Of a stretch of 22,121 nt of DNA, positions 1-7,724 are shown one piece after another; positions within the stretch are counted from its first letter, which is position 1, and every line of letters begins with the position of its first letter. Source of the DNA: an uncultured Bacilli bacterium (GTDB taxonomy: Bacteria > Bacillota_I > Bacilli_A > RF39 > UBA660); the NCBI GenBank assembly GCA_947629395.1, contig CANRDQ010000022.1:1-22121 (forward strand), written 5' to 3'. The notes below the pieces were generated by a model. It saw nothing but the letters and a program-made list of their open reading frames with translations. It was not told where the DNA came from and made no database searches. The position numbers and the translations under genes are program-made.

Positions 1-27
1 CTGATAATGACTCTTTTTATTAACTAA

Positions 28-64
28 AAATAGTGTTAGTGATTTTTACTCACCAACACTATTT
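28..64. terminator. Hairpin upstream of ychF, probable terminator of the preceding gene
   Basis: Arms 28-37 and 55-64 pair over 10 bp. After one A/C mismatch the helix continues with GTGA (39-42) against TCAC (50-53) around a 7-base loop. The run after the right arm is only a broken T/A stretch, so termination strength is uncertain. The upstream gene lies outside the window. The remaining bases 1-83 hold nothing else I can name. Confidence 0.55.
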
Positions 65-86
65 ATTATAGAACCATCTAAAAGTG

Positions 87-115
87 TTGAAATACACTTT
101 TTTTATTGGTATAAT
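87..115 (+). promoter_or_regulatory. Promoter of ychF
   Basis: TTGAAA at 87-92 and TATAAT at 110-115 are separated by 17 bases. This is an almost perfect vegetative sigma-A type promoter. It lies inside the upstream extension of the ychF reading frame, which argues against any ychF start before about 121. Confidence 0.85.
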
Positions 116-137
116 ATGGGAAGAAATGAGGGATATT

Positions 138-1238
138 ATGAGTTTATGTGCAGGAATTATAGGACTTCCTAATGTTGGAAAATCTACATTATTTAATGCG
201 ATTACTAAACAAAAGATTTTAGCTGAAAATTATCCATTTGCTACAATAGATCCTAATGTTGGAGTAGTAGTTGTACCTGATGAGAGAATAGAAGTTTTAA
301 ATAATATGTATCAACCTAATAAAAAAATTCCTACAACTTATGAATTTACAGATATAGCTGGATTAGTTAAAGGGGCTTCTAATGGTGAAGGTTTAGGTAA
401 TAAATTTTTATCACATATTCGTGAAGTTGATGCTATTGTGGAAGTAGTACGTTGTTTTGAAGATGGAAATATTATTCATGTAGATGGAAAAGTAGATCCA
501 GTAAGAGACATTGAAACTATTAATCTAGAACTAGCAATAGCAGATTTAGAAATTGTGCAAAATAGATTAGATAAAGTTTCTAAAAAAGCTAGAACTACTA
601 AACAAAAAGATGAATTATTAGAATTAGAAGCTTTAGAAAAAGCTAAAGCAGCTTTAGAAGAAAATAAACCATTACGTTTAGTTGATTTTACAGAAGAAGA
701 ATTATTAGCGTTAAAGTCTTATAACTTTTTGACTATAAAACCTATCATTTATATAACTAATATTTCTGAAGATATGATAGGTGCAGAAGATAATGAGTAT
801 ATTAAAAGTGTTAAAGAATATGCTAGTAATGAAAAGGCTAAAGTAGTAACTGTCTGTGCTAAATTAGAAGAAGATTTATCAGAATTAGATGAAGCAGAGA
901 AAAAAGAGTTACTAGAAGGATTAGATTTAAAAACATCTGGTCTTGATGATTTAATTCAAGCAACTTACGATTTATTAGGTTTAGCGACTTATTTTACAGT
1001 CGGAAAAGACGAAGTAAGAGCCTGGACTTTCAAAAAAGGAATGAATGCTAAACAATGTGCTGGTATAATTCATACTGATTTTGAAAAAGGATTTATTAGA
1101 GCAGAAGTAATGTCTTATCAAGATTTAGTTGATTGTGGAAGTGAGCTTGCTGTAAGAGAAGCTGGTAAAGCTAGATTAGAAGGAAAAGATTATTTAATGC
1201 AAGATGGAGATATTTGTCATTTTAGATTTAATGTTTAA
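138..1238 (+). CDS. ychF: Redox-regulated ATPase YchF (Obg-related)
   Basis: A 366-residue YchF/EngD P-loop NTPase of the Obg-HflX group, cytosolic, that binds ribosomes. The N-terminal GLPNVGKS P-loop (about residues 9-16) and the [10 protein letters not shown] switch motif (about 71-80) are clear. The base-recognition motif reads NISE instead of NKxD, which is the known reason that YchF prefers ATP over GTP. A C-terminal TGS-type domain follows. The ATG at 138 was chosen because GAGGG lies at 128-132, the family begins [14 protein letters not shown], and the in-frame codon at 84 is upstream of the promoter. It is monocistronic: own promoter at 87-115, terminator at 1246-1291. In B. subtilis the same gene also precedes rpsF-ssb-rpsR. 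Confidence 0.97.
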   Translation: MSLCAGIIGLPNVGKSTLFNAITKQKILAENYPFATIDPNVGVVVVPDERIEVLNNMYQPNKKIPTTYEFTDIAGLVKGASNGEGLGNKFLSHIREVDAIVEVVRCFEDGNIIHVDGKVDPVRDIETINLELAIADLEIVQNRLDKVSKKARTTKQKDELLELEALEKAKAALEENKPLRLVDFTEEELLALKSYNFLTIKPIIYITNISEDMIGAEDNEYIKSVKEYASNEKAKVVTVCAKLEEDLSELDEAEKKELLEGLDLKTSGLDDLIQATYDLLGLATYFTVGKDEVRAWTFKKGMNAKQCAGIIHTDFEKGFIRAEVMSYQDLVDCGSELAVREAGKARLEGKDYLMQDGDICHFRFNV

Positions 1239-1245
1239 TAAAAGC

Positions 1246-1291
1246 TAAGTAAATTACTTTACATAATAAAAAGTAGTTTACTTAATTTTTT
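1246..1291 (+). terminator. Intrinsic terminator after ychF
   Basis: A 15-bp stem (1246-1260 with 1270-1284, one wobble pair, 9-base loop) is followed by six T at 1286-1291. Confidence 0.85.
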
Positions 1292-1423
1292 ACACACCAA
1301 TATATAATTAGTTATAAAATTTGTATTATGAAAACAAAATATTTGTCGAAAAAACGTATTCTAAATAAATTTTATTATAAAATATGTGTAAACAAATTAA
1401 AGTGAATTAAATTCAATAAAAAC
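1292..1423. other. AT-rich spacer with no recognised content
   Basis: This stretch between the ychF terminator and the rpsF promoter is very AT-rich with several A and T runs. I find no reading frame, strong hairpin or repeat in it. It may act as an UP-element-like region for the following ribosomal promoter, but that is only a guess. Confidence 0.4.
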
Positions 1424-1452
1424 TTGATACTTTAATAATTGTTTGCTATAAT
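1424..1452 (+). promoter_or_regulatory. Promoter of rpsF-ssb-rpsR
   Basis: TTGATA at 1424-1429, a 17-base spacer and TATAAT at 1447-1452 with an extended -10 (TGC at 1444-1446). The predicted start of transcription is about 1458-1460, giving a leader of about 60 bases. Confidence 0.88.
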
Positions 1453-1458
1453 ACATAC

Positions 1459-1518
1459 GAGTATTTTAAATACTCCTTGCCTATTTATAGGCCGTAAGTC
1501 CAAAAGGAGGTGTAACAA
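1459..1518 (+). promoter_or_regulatory. rpsF mRNA leader with S6:S18-type autoregulatory motif
   Basis: The outer stem pairs CTCCTT (1473-1478) with AAGGAG (1504-1509), so it covers the Shine-Dalgarno. Inside it a hairpin pairs GCCTA (1479-1483) with TAGGC (1488-1492). It is followed by the CCG trinucleotide (1492-1494) and an unpaired GTAAGTCC stretch. This layout matches the published S6:S18 leader, where the protein pair binds a hairpin carrying a conserved CCG and represses its own operon, mimicking 16S helix 22. A further hairpin, GAGTAT 1459-1464 with ATACTC 1470-1475, overlaps the outer stem. Confidence 0.8.
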
Positions 1519-1806
1519 ATGAGAAAATATGAATTAATGTTTATCGTTAAAACAGATATCGAAGAAAATGCTGTTAAGAATGTTGTTGATTCATTAAAGA
1601 AAGTGTTAACAGACAAAGGTGCTAAAATTGTTGAAGAAAAGGCATTAGGTCAAAAAGACTTAGCTTATGAAATTCAAAAACATAAGACAGGTTACTATTT
1701 CTTATTAACAGTTGAAGCTGAAAGTGATGCTGTTAAAGAATTCGAAAGAGTTGTATTAATTAACGAAAATATTTTACGTCACATTGTTGTAAAAATTGAC
1801 GATTAA
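1519..1806 (+). CDS. rpsF: 30S ribosomal protein S6
   Basis: A 95-residue S6, normal length for the family, starting [11 protein letters not shown] and holding the single alpha/beta S6 domain through residue 95. S6 binds the central domain of 16S rRNA as a heterodimer with S18, which is encoded two genes downstream. A strong AAGGAGG (1504-1510) precedes the ATG by 8 bases. First gene of rpsF-ssb-rpsR; the leader motif implies feedback by S6:S18. Confidence 0.98.
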   Translation: MRKYELMFIVKTDIEENAVKNVVDSLKKVLTDKGAKIVEEKALGQKDLAYEIQKHKTGYYFLLTVEAESDAVKEFERVVLINENILRHIVVKIDD

Positions 1807-1817
1807 GAGAGGTTATT

Positions 1818-2303
1818 ATGAATAAAGTGTTTTTAATTGGTAGACTTACCAGAGACCCAGAATTAAGATATACACCTAGTAATATTGCGGTAGCAACTTT
1901 TTCACTTGCTGTTAATAGAAATTTTACTAATCAAGCAGGAGAAAGAGAAGCAGATTTTATCAATATAGTTGTTTGGAGAAAACAAGCTGAAAATGTAAAA
2001 AATTACTTATCACAAGGAAGTCAAGTTGCAATTGATGGACGTATTCAAAGTAGAAGTTATGATGGTGAAGATGGAAAGAAAAGATATGTTACAGAAGTTG
2101 TTGCTGATAATGTAGAATTCTTAAGTAGTAATAGAAAAGGACAAGAAGGAACAACCAATACTATGTCATCTTCTGCTCCAACAAAAGATGTAACTCCTTA
2201 TGACTTTGCTGATGATAATGTAAAAACTACAAATGTAGATAATAATCCTTTCGCAGATTTTGGTGCAAGTGTAGAAATTAGTGATGATGAATTACCATTT
2301 TAA
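1818..2303 (+). CDS. ssb: Single-stranded DNA-binding protein
   Basis: A 161-residue SSB. Residues 1 to about 105 form the OB fold, beginning [20 protein letters not shown] low-complexity linker then leads to the acidic tail DDELPF, the partner-docking tip by which SSB recruits replication and repair proteins. Lies 11 bases after rpsF with GAGAGG as ribosome site. The position between the two ribosomal genes is the classic one in Bacilli and couples SSB supply to ribosome synthesis. Confidence 0.98.
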   Translation: MNKVFLIGRLTRDPELRYTPSNIAVATFSLAVNRNFTNQAGEREADFINIVVWRKQAENVKNYLSQGSQVAIDGRIQSRSYDGEDGKKRYVTEVVADNVEFLSSNRKGQEGTTNTMSSSAPTKDVTPYDFADDNVKTTNVDNNPFADFGASVEISDDELPF

Positions 2304-2348
2304 TACACGAAACTAAAATAAGATTATTTAATATTAAAGGAGGAAATT

Positions 2349-2564
2349 ATGGCAGAGTTTTATCGTAAAAAGAGAAAAGTATGTATGATGTGTACTGGTA
2401 AAACAGTAGATTATAAAGATATAGATACTTTAAAAAGATATATAAATGAAAAAGGTAAAATATTACCAAGACGTGTTACTGGAAACTGTGCTCGTCATCA
2501 AAGATATATTGCAAATCAAATTAAAAGAGCACGTGCAATTGCACTACTTCCATACACAAAATAA
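2349..2564 (+). CDS. rpsR: 30S ribosomal protein S18, zinc-binding type
   Basis: A 71-residue S18 with the typical [15 protein letters not shown] core and a basic C-terminus. Four potential zinc ligands are present (C12, C15, C47, H50), so this is the C+ type rather than the cysteine-free paralog. AAAGGAGG sits just ahead of the start. It is the last gene of the S6 operon and is followed by a terminator. With S6 it is the likely repressor acting on the leader at 1459-1518. Confidence 0.97.
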   Translation: MAEFYRKKRKVCMMCTGKTVDYKDIDTLKRYINEKGKILPRRVTGNCARHQRYIANQIKRARAIALLPYTK

Positions 2565-2570
2565 AAAATT

Positions 2571-2600
2571 AAGAATGAATAAAATCATTCTTTTTCTTTT
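2571..2600 (+). terminator. Intrinsic terminator after rpsR
   Basis: An 8-bp perfect stem (2571-2578 with 2585-2592) and a 6-base loop, followed by a T-rich tail TTTTTCTTTT. Confidence 0.75.
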
Positions 2601-2610
2601 GCTATTTTAT

Positions 2611-2639
2611 TAGACATTAACTATATTTTATTATATAAT
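2611..2639 (+). promoter_or_regulatory. Promoter of the DHH-rplI-dnaB-walJ-ung operon
   Basis: TAGACA at 2611-2616, a 17-base spacer and TATAAT at 2634-2639, directly after the rpsR terminator. It can drive all nine genes up to the terminator at 9391-9436. Confidence 0.75.
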
Positions 2640-2665
2640 AAGATTGGGAAGAAAGGGATGGTAAA

Positions 2666-3655
2666 ATGGGGATTTTAGAAAATAAAAAAGAATTACTAAG
2701 AGAAATAAAACATTCCAAAAAAGTATTTTTGATGGCACATAAAAATCTTGATTTAGATGCCTTAGGTAGTGCTATCGGAATGGCTTTAATACTAAAGAAT
2801 TTAAAAAAAGAGTGTTTTATAATTATAGATGATAAGAATCATGAAATGGGTGTTGGTAAAGTATTAGAAGAACTAGAAGGTTGCTTTAATATTATTCGAA
2901 GTTCCGAAGTAGAAAATAAACTTTATTCCATTCCGAAAAAAAATTTATTGATTATTTTGGATACTAGTAAACAAGAGTTAGTACAAAACCCTGAAATTGT
3001 AGATAAAATTTCAAGAAAAATAATAATTGATCATCATGATTATGAAGAGAACTCTATCGACAATGGATTAATTATTGTCGATAATGAAGTTTCTTCTACT
3101 TGTGAGATGATTACATCGTTAGTAGAAAATATGAATATAAAAATAGATGCTTATTATGCTACGTTATTACTTTCAGGAATAGTTTTAGATACAAATAGTT
3201 TTGCTTTAAAAACTTCACAAGAAACATATTATAGTGCCTATTATTTATCATGTTTAGGTGCTAGTACAAAAAAGGTTCAGTATTTATTAAAACAAGATAT
3301 AAAAGAGTATACTGAAAGACAAAAACTATTTACTGATATAACGATAATTGATAAAGTGGCTGTAGCTAAAGGTACAAATTATGCTAAATACAGAAGAGAG
3401 GATTTAGCTAAAGTAGCGGATATTTTACTATACTTTAATGGAGTAGAAGCTTGTTTTGTAATAGGCAGACTTACAGATAAAATTATTGGTATAAGTAGTA
3501 GAAGTATGGGAAATTATCCAATAACAGATATTTTAAAACAACTTGGTGGTGGAGGAGACCAATACCATGGAGCTGTTCGTATAGAAGATGAATCTATTGG
3601 TAAAGTTAACCAAAGATTAATAAAAATTATCAAGGAACAAGGGGAGGATGAATAA
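2666..3655 (+). CDS. GdpP-like DHH/DHHA1 phosphodiesterase lacking membrane, PAS and GGDEF domains
   Basis: A 329-residue DHH-family phosphoesterase, likely acting on cyclic di-AMP or its pApA product. The DHH core shows H25, D29, D31, D99, D122-H123-H124 and D175, the expected dimetal ligands. DHHA1 follows from about residue 210. The sequence resembles the C-terminal half of GdpP (HKNLDLDALGSA, LDTNSFALKTS), and it lies between rpsR and rplI-dnaB, the place of gdpP in B. subtilis. Known GdpP has about 650 residues with two membrane segments, a PAS and a degenerate GGDEF domain; none is present here, so the protein should be soluble. The C-terminal GGGGH motif reads GGGGD (294-298), with H301 three residues on. 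The product was not assigned a symbol because substrate is unproven. Starts the long operon. Confidence 0.88.
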   Translation: MGILENKKELLREIKHSKKVFLMAHKNLDLDALGSAIGMALILKNLKKECFIIIDDKNHEMGVGKVLEELEGCFNIIRSSEVENKLYSIPKKNLLIILDTSKQELVQNPEIVDKISRKIIIDHHDYEENSIDNGLIIVDNEVSSTCEMITSLVENMNIKIDAYYATLLLSGIVLDTNSFALKTSQETYYSAYYLSCLGASTKKVQYLLKQDIKEYTERQKLFTDITIIDKVAVAKGTNYAKYRREDLAKVADILLYFNGVEACFVIGRLTDKIIGISSRSMGNYPITDILKQLGGGGDQYHGAVRIEDESIGKVNQRLIKIIKEQGEDE

Positions 3656-3657
3656 AA

Positions 3658-4098
3658 ATGCAAGTAATTTTAACTACAGATGTTAGAAAAGTTGGTAAAA
3701 AAGGAGAAATTAAAAACGTTAAAGATGGTTTTGGACAAAATTATTTAATAAAAAATGGTTATGCTAAACCAGCAACTCCTAAAAATTTAAATGATTTAAA
3801 ACTTCAAAATCAAAGAGAAGAAAAACTTGATCAACAAAATAAAGAGAAAGCATTAGAAGAAGCAAAAAAATTAGCTAAGATTAAAATTAAATTTAAGGCT
3901 AAAACAGGAGCAGGAGATAAAATGTTTGGTAGTATTTCTGTAAAACAAATTAAAGAAAAACTAGACGAACAGGGATTTTCTATTGATAAGAAAAAATTTG
4001 AATTAGATCATCCTATTACATCATTAGGATTTCATGATGTAACAGTACATCTTTATACAGGAGTAGATGCAACAATAAAAATAGAAGTAACAAAGTAG
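3658..4098 (+). CDS. rplI: 50S ribosomal protein L9
   Basis: A 146-residue L9 of near-normal length. The N-terminal RNA-binding domain (1-50; MQVILTTDVRKVGKKGE, then the GFGQNYLIKNGYA signature) is followed by a long charged helix (about 50-80) and the C-terminal domain (about 85-146). It begins 2 bases after the DHH gene, whose last codons carry its ribosome site GGGGAGGAT. It is followed by dnaB, an arrangement conserved widely in Bacillota. Stops with TAG. Confidence 0.98.
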   Translation: MQVILTTDVRKVGKKGEIKNVKDGFGQNYLIKNGYAKPATPKNLNDLKLQNQREEKLDQQNKEKALEEAKKLAKIKIKFKAKTGAGDKMFGSISVKQIKEKLDEQGFSIDKKKFELDHPITSLGFHDVTVHLYTGVDATIKIEVTK

Positions 4099-4108
4099 GT
4101 GAGAATTT

Positions 4109-5458
4109 ATGCCAGGAAGAGCTATGCCCAATAATATAGAAGCAGAAGAATCTGTTTTAGGTGCGTGTTTTTTAAGTAAAGAAGCTCTACAGAAAGCATG
4201 TGATACTTTAAGCCCTGAAAGTTTTTATGATGAAAAAAATAGTCAAATATTTAAAGCTATACAAGAACTTGTTGATGATAAAACACCTCTTGATTTAACA
4301 ACTATAACAGGTCAATTAAAAAAGAATAATAAATTAAAAGAAGTTGGCGGAGTAGAATATTTAACTGAAATCTTAAATTATGTACCAACTGCCGCTAATA
4401 TTGATTATTATATTAAAAATGTTGAAGAATCAGCTATAACTAGAAATTTAATTCAAACAGCCACAGATATAGCTAGTAGTGGATATCAAAGTGATGATGA
4501 TATTAATACTTTATTAGATGATGCAGAAAGAAAAATTTTAAATATTAAAAAGAGACAGACTAGTGAATTCCATTCTATTAAAGATGTAATGAATAGAGCT
4601 CAAGCTAATTTAGAGAAATTGGCTCAAACTAGTGGCGAAGTTACAGGATTATCAACAGGATTTTATGAACTTGATAAATTAACTAGTGGATTTCATGAAA
4701 ATGAATTTATAATTATTGCGGCACGTCCGGCAATGGGAAAAACAGCATTTGCCTTGAATATTGCCACAGCGGCAGCAGCTTCAAGTGATAAAGCCGTAGC
4801 GTTATTCAACCTAGAAATGGGTGCTGAACAACTTGCTAATAGAATGTTGTCTTCTCTTGGTCAAATTGAAGGTTATAAGTTACGTACAGGTAAACTTTTA
4901 AATGATGATTGGAGAAGAATTAATGAAGCTGTATCTCAAATTGAAGATGCACATATATATATTGATGATACACCAGGAATTACTATTGGAGAAATAAAGA
5001 GTAAATGTAGAAGACTTGCTAATAGTGAACATGGATTAGGTATTGTTATAATCGATTATTTACAATTGATTTCTGGAGGAAAAAATTATGGTAGTAATCG
5101 TCAACAAGAAGTTTCTGATATTTCAAGAAGCCTAAAAACACTTGCTATGGAATTACACGTTCCTATAATTGCTTTAGCACAACTTTCACGTGCTGTTGAA
5201 GGAAGAGAAGATAAAAGACCATTAATGAGTGATTTACGTGAATCAGGTTCAATTGAACAAGATGCTGATATTGTATCTTTCTTATATAGAGATGATTATT
5301 ATAATAAAGAAGCTAGAAGAGAAGATGATATCAGTATTAGTGAATTAATTATTGGAAAACATCGTAATGGACCAACTGCTACTATTGAATTATTATTTAA
5401 GAAAAATACATCAACATTCTTAAATATGCAAAAGGAATATACTAAGGAGGATGAATAA
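4109..5458 (+). CDS. dnaB: Replicative DNA helicase DnaB (DnaC in B. subtilis naming)
   Basis: A 449-residue hexameric helicase that unwinds DNA ahead of the replication fork. The N-terminal primase-binding domain spans about 8-110 (NNIEAEESVLGAC). The RecA-like domain carries Walker A ARPAMGKTAF (205-214, K211-T212), the catalytic E236 after it, Walker B IIDYLQL (314-320) and the R-finger region KHRNGP near 417-422. No intein is present, and the length is normal. Begins 10 bases after rplI. Confidence 0.98.
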   Translation: MPGRAMPNNIEAEESVLGACFLSKEALQKACDTLSPESFYDEKNSQIFKAIQELVDDKTPLDLTTITGQLKKNNKLKEVGGVEYLTEILNYVPTAANIDYYIKNVEESAITRNLIQTATDIASSGYQSDDDINTLLDDAERKILNIKKRQTSEFHSIKDVMNRAQANLEKLAQTSGEVTGLSTGFYELDKLTSGFHENEFIIIAARPAMGKTAFALNIATAAAASSDKAVALFNLEMGAEQLANRMLSSLGQIEGYKLRTGKLLNDDWRRINEAVSQIEDAHIYIDDTPGITIGEIKSKCRRLANSEHGLGIVIIDYLQLISGGKNYGSNRQQEVSDISRSLKTLAMELHVPIIALAQLSRAVEGREDKRPLMSDLRESGSIEQDADIVSFLYRDDYYNKEARREDDISISELIIGKHRNGPTATIELLFKKNTSTFLNMQKEYTKEDE

Positions 5459-5460
5459 AT

Positions 5461-6957
5461 ATGAAAAAGAAAAATATTATATTAGTTATTTTACTTATAA
5501 TTTGTGCTTTTAGTACAGGATTTAAGTTTTTTTCAAATTCTCCACAAAAAGTATATAGGGTATATCTAGAAGGTAAATCTTTAGGATTAATTAAATCTCA
5601 AAAAGAATTAGAAGATTATATTGATAAACAACAAGAACACTTAAAGGAAAAGTTTGGTGTTGATAAAGTTTATGCTCCAGATACTTTAGATATTGAAAAA
5701 GAATATACATATAATGAAAATATTTCTACAGTAAAGGAAATATATGAAAAGATAGAAGATAAATCTCCATTTACCATTGATGGATATGCTATAAAAATAA
5801 AAGGTATTAAGAAAACTGGTAATGAGGGACAAGATCAATCAACTAAGACACAAACTATTTATGTACTAGATAAAAAAGTATTCACAGATTCTGTGGATAA
5901 TACAGTTAAGTCTTTTGTAGATGCAAGTAAGTATCAAGAATATTTAGATGAAAGTCAAGAAGAAATAGAAGATACCGGTACTATTATTGAAAGTATTGAT
6001 ATCGAAAATAATAGTTCTATAAGTAAAAAAAGAATTCCAGTTAATAAAAAAATATATATGGATAAAGAATCTTTAAGTAAGTATTTACTATTTGGTACTA
6101 CTAAAAAACAACAAGAGTATACTGTTCAAAGTGGAGATACTATTGCGGATATTTCTTTTAATAATAAAATTTCTACTGAAGAGTTTTTAATTGCTAATCC
6201 TGATATTCCGGATGCTAATACTTTATTATATCCTGGTCAAGAGGTAACAATTGGTTTATTAAAACCGCAAGTTAATATAGTAGAACAAGATCATACTGTT
6301 ATAGATGAAGAAGTTAATTATCAAACAGAAACTATTTATGATAAAAGTAAGCCTTATGGAAATGTTGAAGTAAAGCAAAAAGGTGTTAAAGGTCAAAAAA
6401 GAATAACACAAAAGATTCAAAAAATTAATGGAGAAATTGTCAATGTAGTACCTGTTAGTTCTGAAACTATAAAAGAGCCTATTAAAGAGATAATTGTAAA
6501 AGGTGGATCAGAAAGTGAATATAAAGGTGTTAGTGGTTATGGTAGTCTAGTAGCTACTAGAGGTAGTTGGGGATGGCCTGCTTCATGTACTACTATATCT
6601 TCTGAATATGGATATCGTTGGGGAAGTTTACATGACGGTTTTGATATTTCTGGATGTGGTTATGGTTCTAATATCTTTGCTGCTGCTGATGGTGTAGTTG
6701 TTGCCTCAGGAGTTGGTATTGTTTGGGGTATTGGAGAAGGTGTTATTATAAGACATAATAACGGTTATTACACAATGTATGCTCATATGTGTAGTGGATG
6801 TCGTAAAGTTGCTAAAGGTGCAAGGGTTACTAAAGGTCAAATAATTGGTGGAATGGGTAAAACTGGTAATGCTACAGGAGTACATTTACATTTCTCTGTA
6901 TGGACAGGATATCCTTATAATGGTGGAAAATCTTTAAATCCAAGAGGTTTATATTAG
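5461..6957 (+). CDS. Secreted LysM-G5-M23 cell-wall metallopeptidase
   Basis: A 498-residue surface peptidoglycan endopeptidase. Residues about 5-25 are a hydrophobic signal/anchor without an obvious lipobox. Residues 26-215 are an N-terminal region I do not recognise. A LysM repeat (about 219-265) binds glycan, a G5 domain (about 271-347) binds wall sugars, and the M23 domain occupies about 375-495. The zinc set is intact: H391 and D395 (HxxxD), H442 and H477 in HLH. Four cysteines occur only in the catalytic domain (C376, C399, C444, C447). It sits 2 bases after dnaB and 1 base before walJ, in the place where B. subtilis-type genomes carry walRKHI. A role in wall expansion or cell separation is inferred. 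Stops with TAG. Confidence 0.92.
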   Translation: MKKKNIILVILLIICAFSTGFKFFSNSPQKVYRVYLEGKSLGLIKSQKELEDYIDKQQEHLKEKFGVDKVYAPDTLDIEKEYTYNENISTVKEIYEKIEDKSPFTIDGYAIKIKGIKKTGNEGQDQSTKTQTIYVLDKKVFTDSVDNTVKSFVDASKYQEYLDESQEEIEDTGTIIESIDIENNSSISKKRIPVNKKIYMDKESLSKYLLFGTTKKQQEYTVQSGDTIADISFNNKISTEEFLIANPDIPDANTLLYPGQEVTIGLLKPQVNIVEQDHTVIDEEVNYQTETIYDKSKPYGNVEVKQKGVKGQKRITQKIQKINGEIVNVVPVSSETIKEPIKEIIVKGGSESEYKGVSGYGSLVATRGSWGWPASCTTISSEYGYRWGSLHDGFDISGCGYGSNIFAAADGVVVASGVGIVWGIGEGVIIRHNNGYYTMYAHMCSGCRKVAKGARVTKGQIIGGMGKTGNATGVHLHFSVWTGYPYNGGKSLNPRGLY

Positions 6958-6958
6958 G

Positions 6959-7723
6959 ATGAAATTCCAAACTTTAGCTAGTGGTTCAAAAGGAAATTGC
7001 GCAATAGTCATTTGTAATGATACGAAAATTATAATTGATTTAGGAATTTCCTTTTTGAAATTAAAACAAAAATTAGAAAAGATAAATTTAATGGTTGATG
7101 ACTTTGATGGAATATTAATTACTCACTGTCATAATGATCATATTAAAGGTTTGCAATCCACACTTAAACATAGTAACCTTAATGTTTATGTACCACATGA
7201 TATGATAAAAGAATTAAAAGAGTTTGTACCTATTTCTAGAATTATTGAATTAAATGAAGAGTCTATTATTGGTGATTTTACTATTAGATATATTAGAACA
7301 TCTCATGATACAGAGTATTCTGTTGGTTATATTATAGATAGTATTGATAAATCTATTGTTTATGTTACTGATACAGGCTATATAAATAGAAAATATTTAA
7401 AAATGATTAAAGGAAAAGATTTATATTTAATTGAAAGTAATCATGATGAAGAAATGTTAATGAATGGTCCTTATCCTTATTATTTAAAACAAAGAGTAAT
7501 ATCTGATAAAGGACATCTTTCTAATATGACAACCGCAAAGTATTTGCAATCTCTAGTCAGTGATAATACTAAAAATATTTTATTGGCTCACTTAAGTGAA
7601 AAAAATAATACAGAAGAAAAGGCATTAGAGGCAACTTTGGAGAGATTAAAAGAAATAAATAAAGATGATATAAATGTTTTGATAGCTAGACAAGATGAAG
7701 AAAGTCCATTGATTGAGGTATAA
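6959..7723 (+). CDS. walJ: MBL-fold metallohydrolase WalJ (YycJ)
   Basis: A 254-residue metallo-beta-lactamase-fold protein of the YycJ/WalJ family. The HxHxDH metal motif is complete (H56, H58, D60, H61), with further ligands in TSHD, VTDTGY, GHLSN and LAHLSE segments. The family has nuclease activity and has been linked to coordinating cell division with replication. It lies 1 base after the M23 gene and 1 base before rlmH. The walJ-rlmH pairing is conserved in Bacilli, but the two-component genes walR/walK and their regulators walH/walI are absent here. Confidence 0.93.
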   Translation: MKFQTLASGSKGNCAIVICNDTKIIIDLGISFLKLKQKLEKINLMVDDFDGILITHCHNDHIKGLQSTLKHSNLNVYVPHDMIKELKEFVPISRIIELNEESIIGDFTIRYIRTSHDTEYSVGYIIDSIDKSIVYVTDTGYINRKYLKMIKGKDLYLIESNHDEEMLMNGPYPYYLKQRVISDKGHLSNMTTAKYLQSLVSDNTKNILLAHLSEKNNTEEKALEATLERLKEINKDDINVLIARQDEESPLIEV

Positions 7724-7724
7724 G

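Noticed and set aside
84..137. Upstream extension of ychF from an ATG-like start at 84
   Set aside because: It overlaps the -35/-10 promoter (87-115), has no ribosome site and does not match the family N-terminus.
1381..1400. TGTGTAAAC, possible DnaA box near rpsF
   Set aside because: Only 6 of 9 bases fit the consensus, there is a single copy, and no dnaA/dnaN or AT-rich 13-mer array is present.
2658..2678. Six-codon frame ATG to TAG just before the first DHH gene
   Set aside because: The ATG abuts the ribosome site (AAAGGG) and no leader-peptide logic is visible; likely chance.
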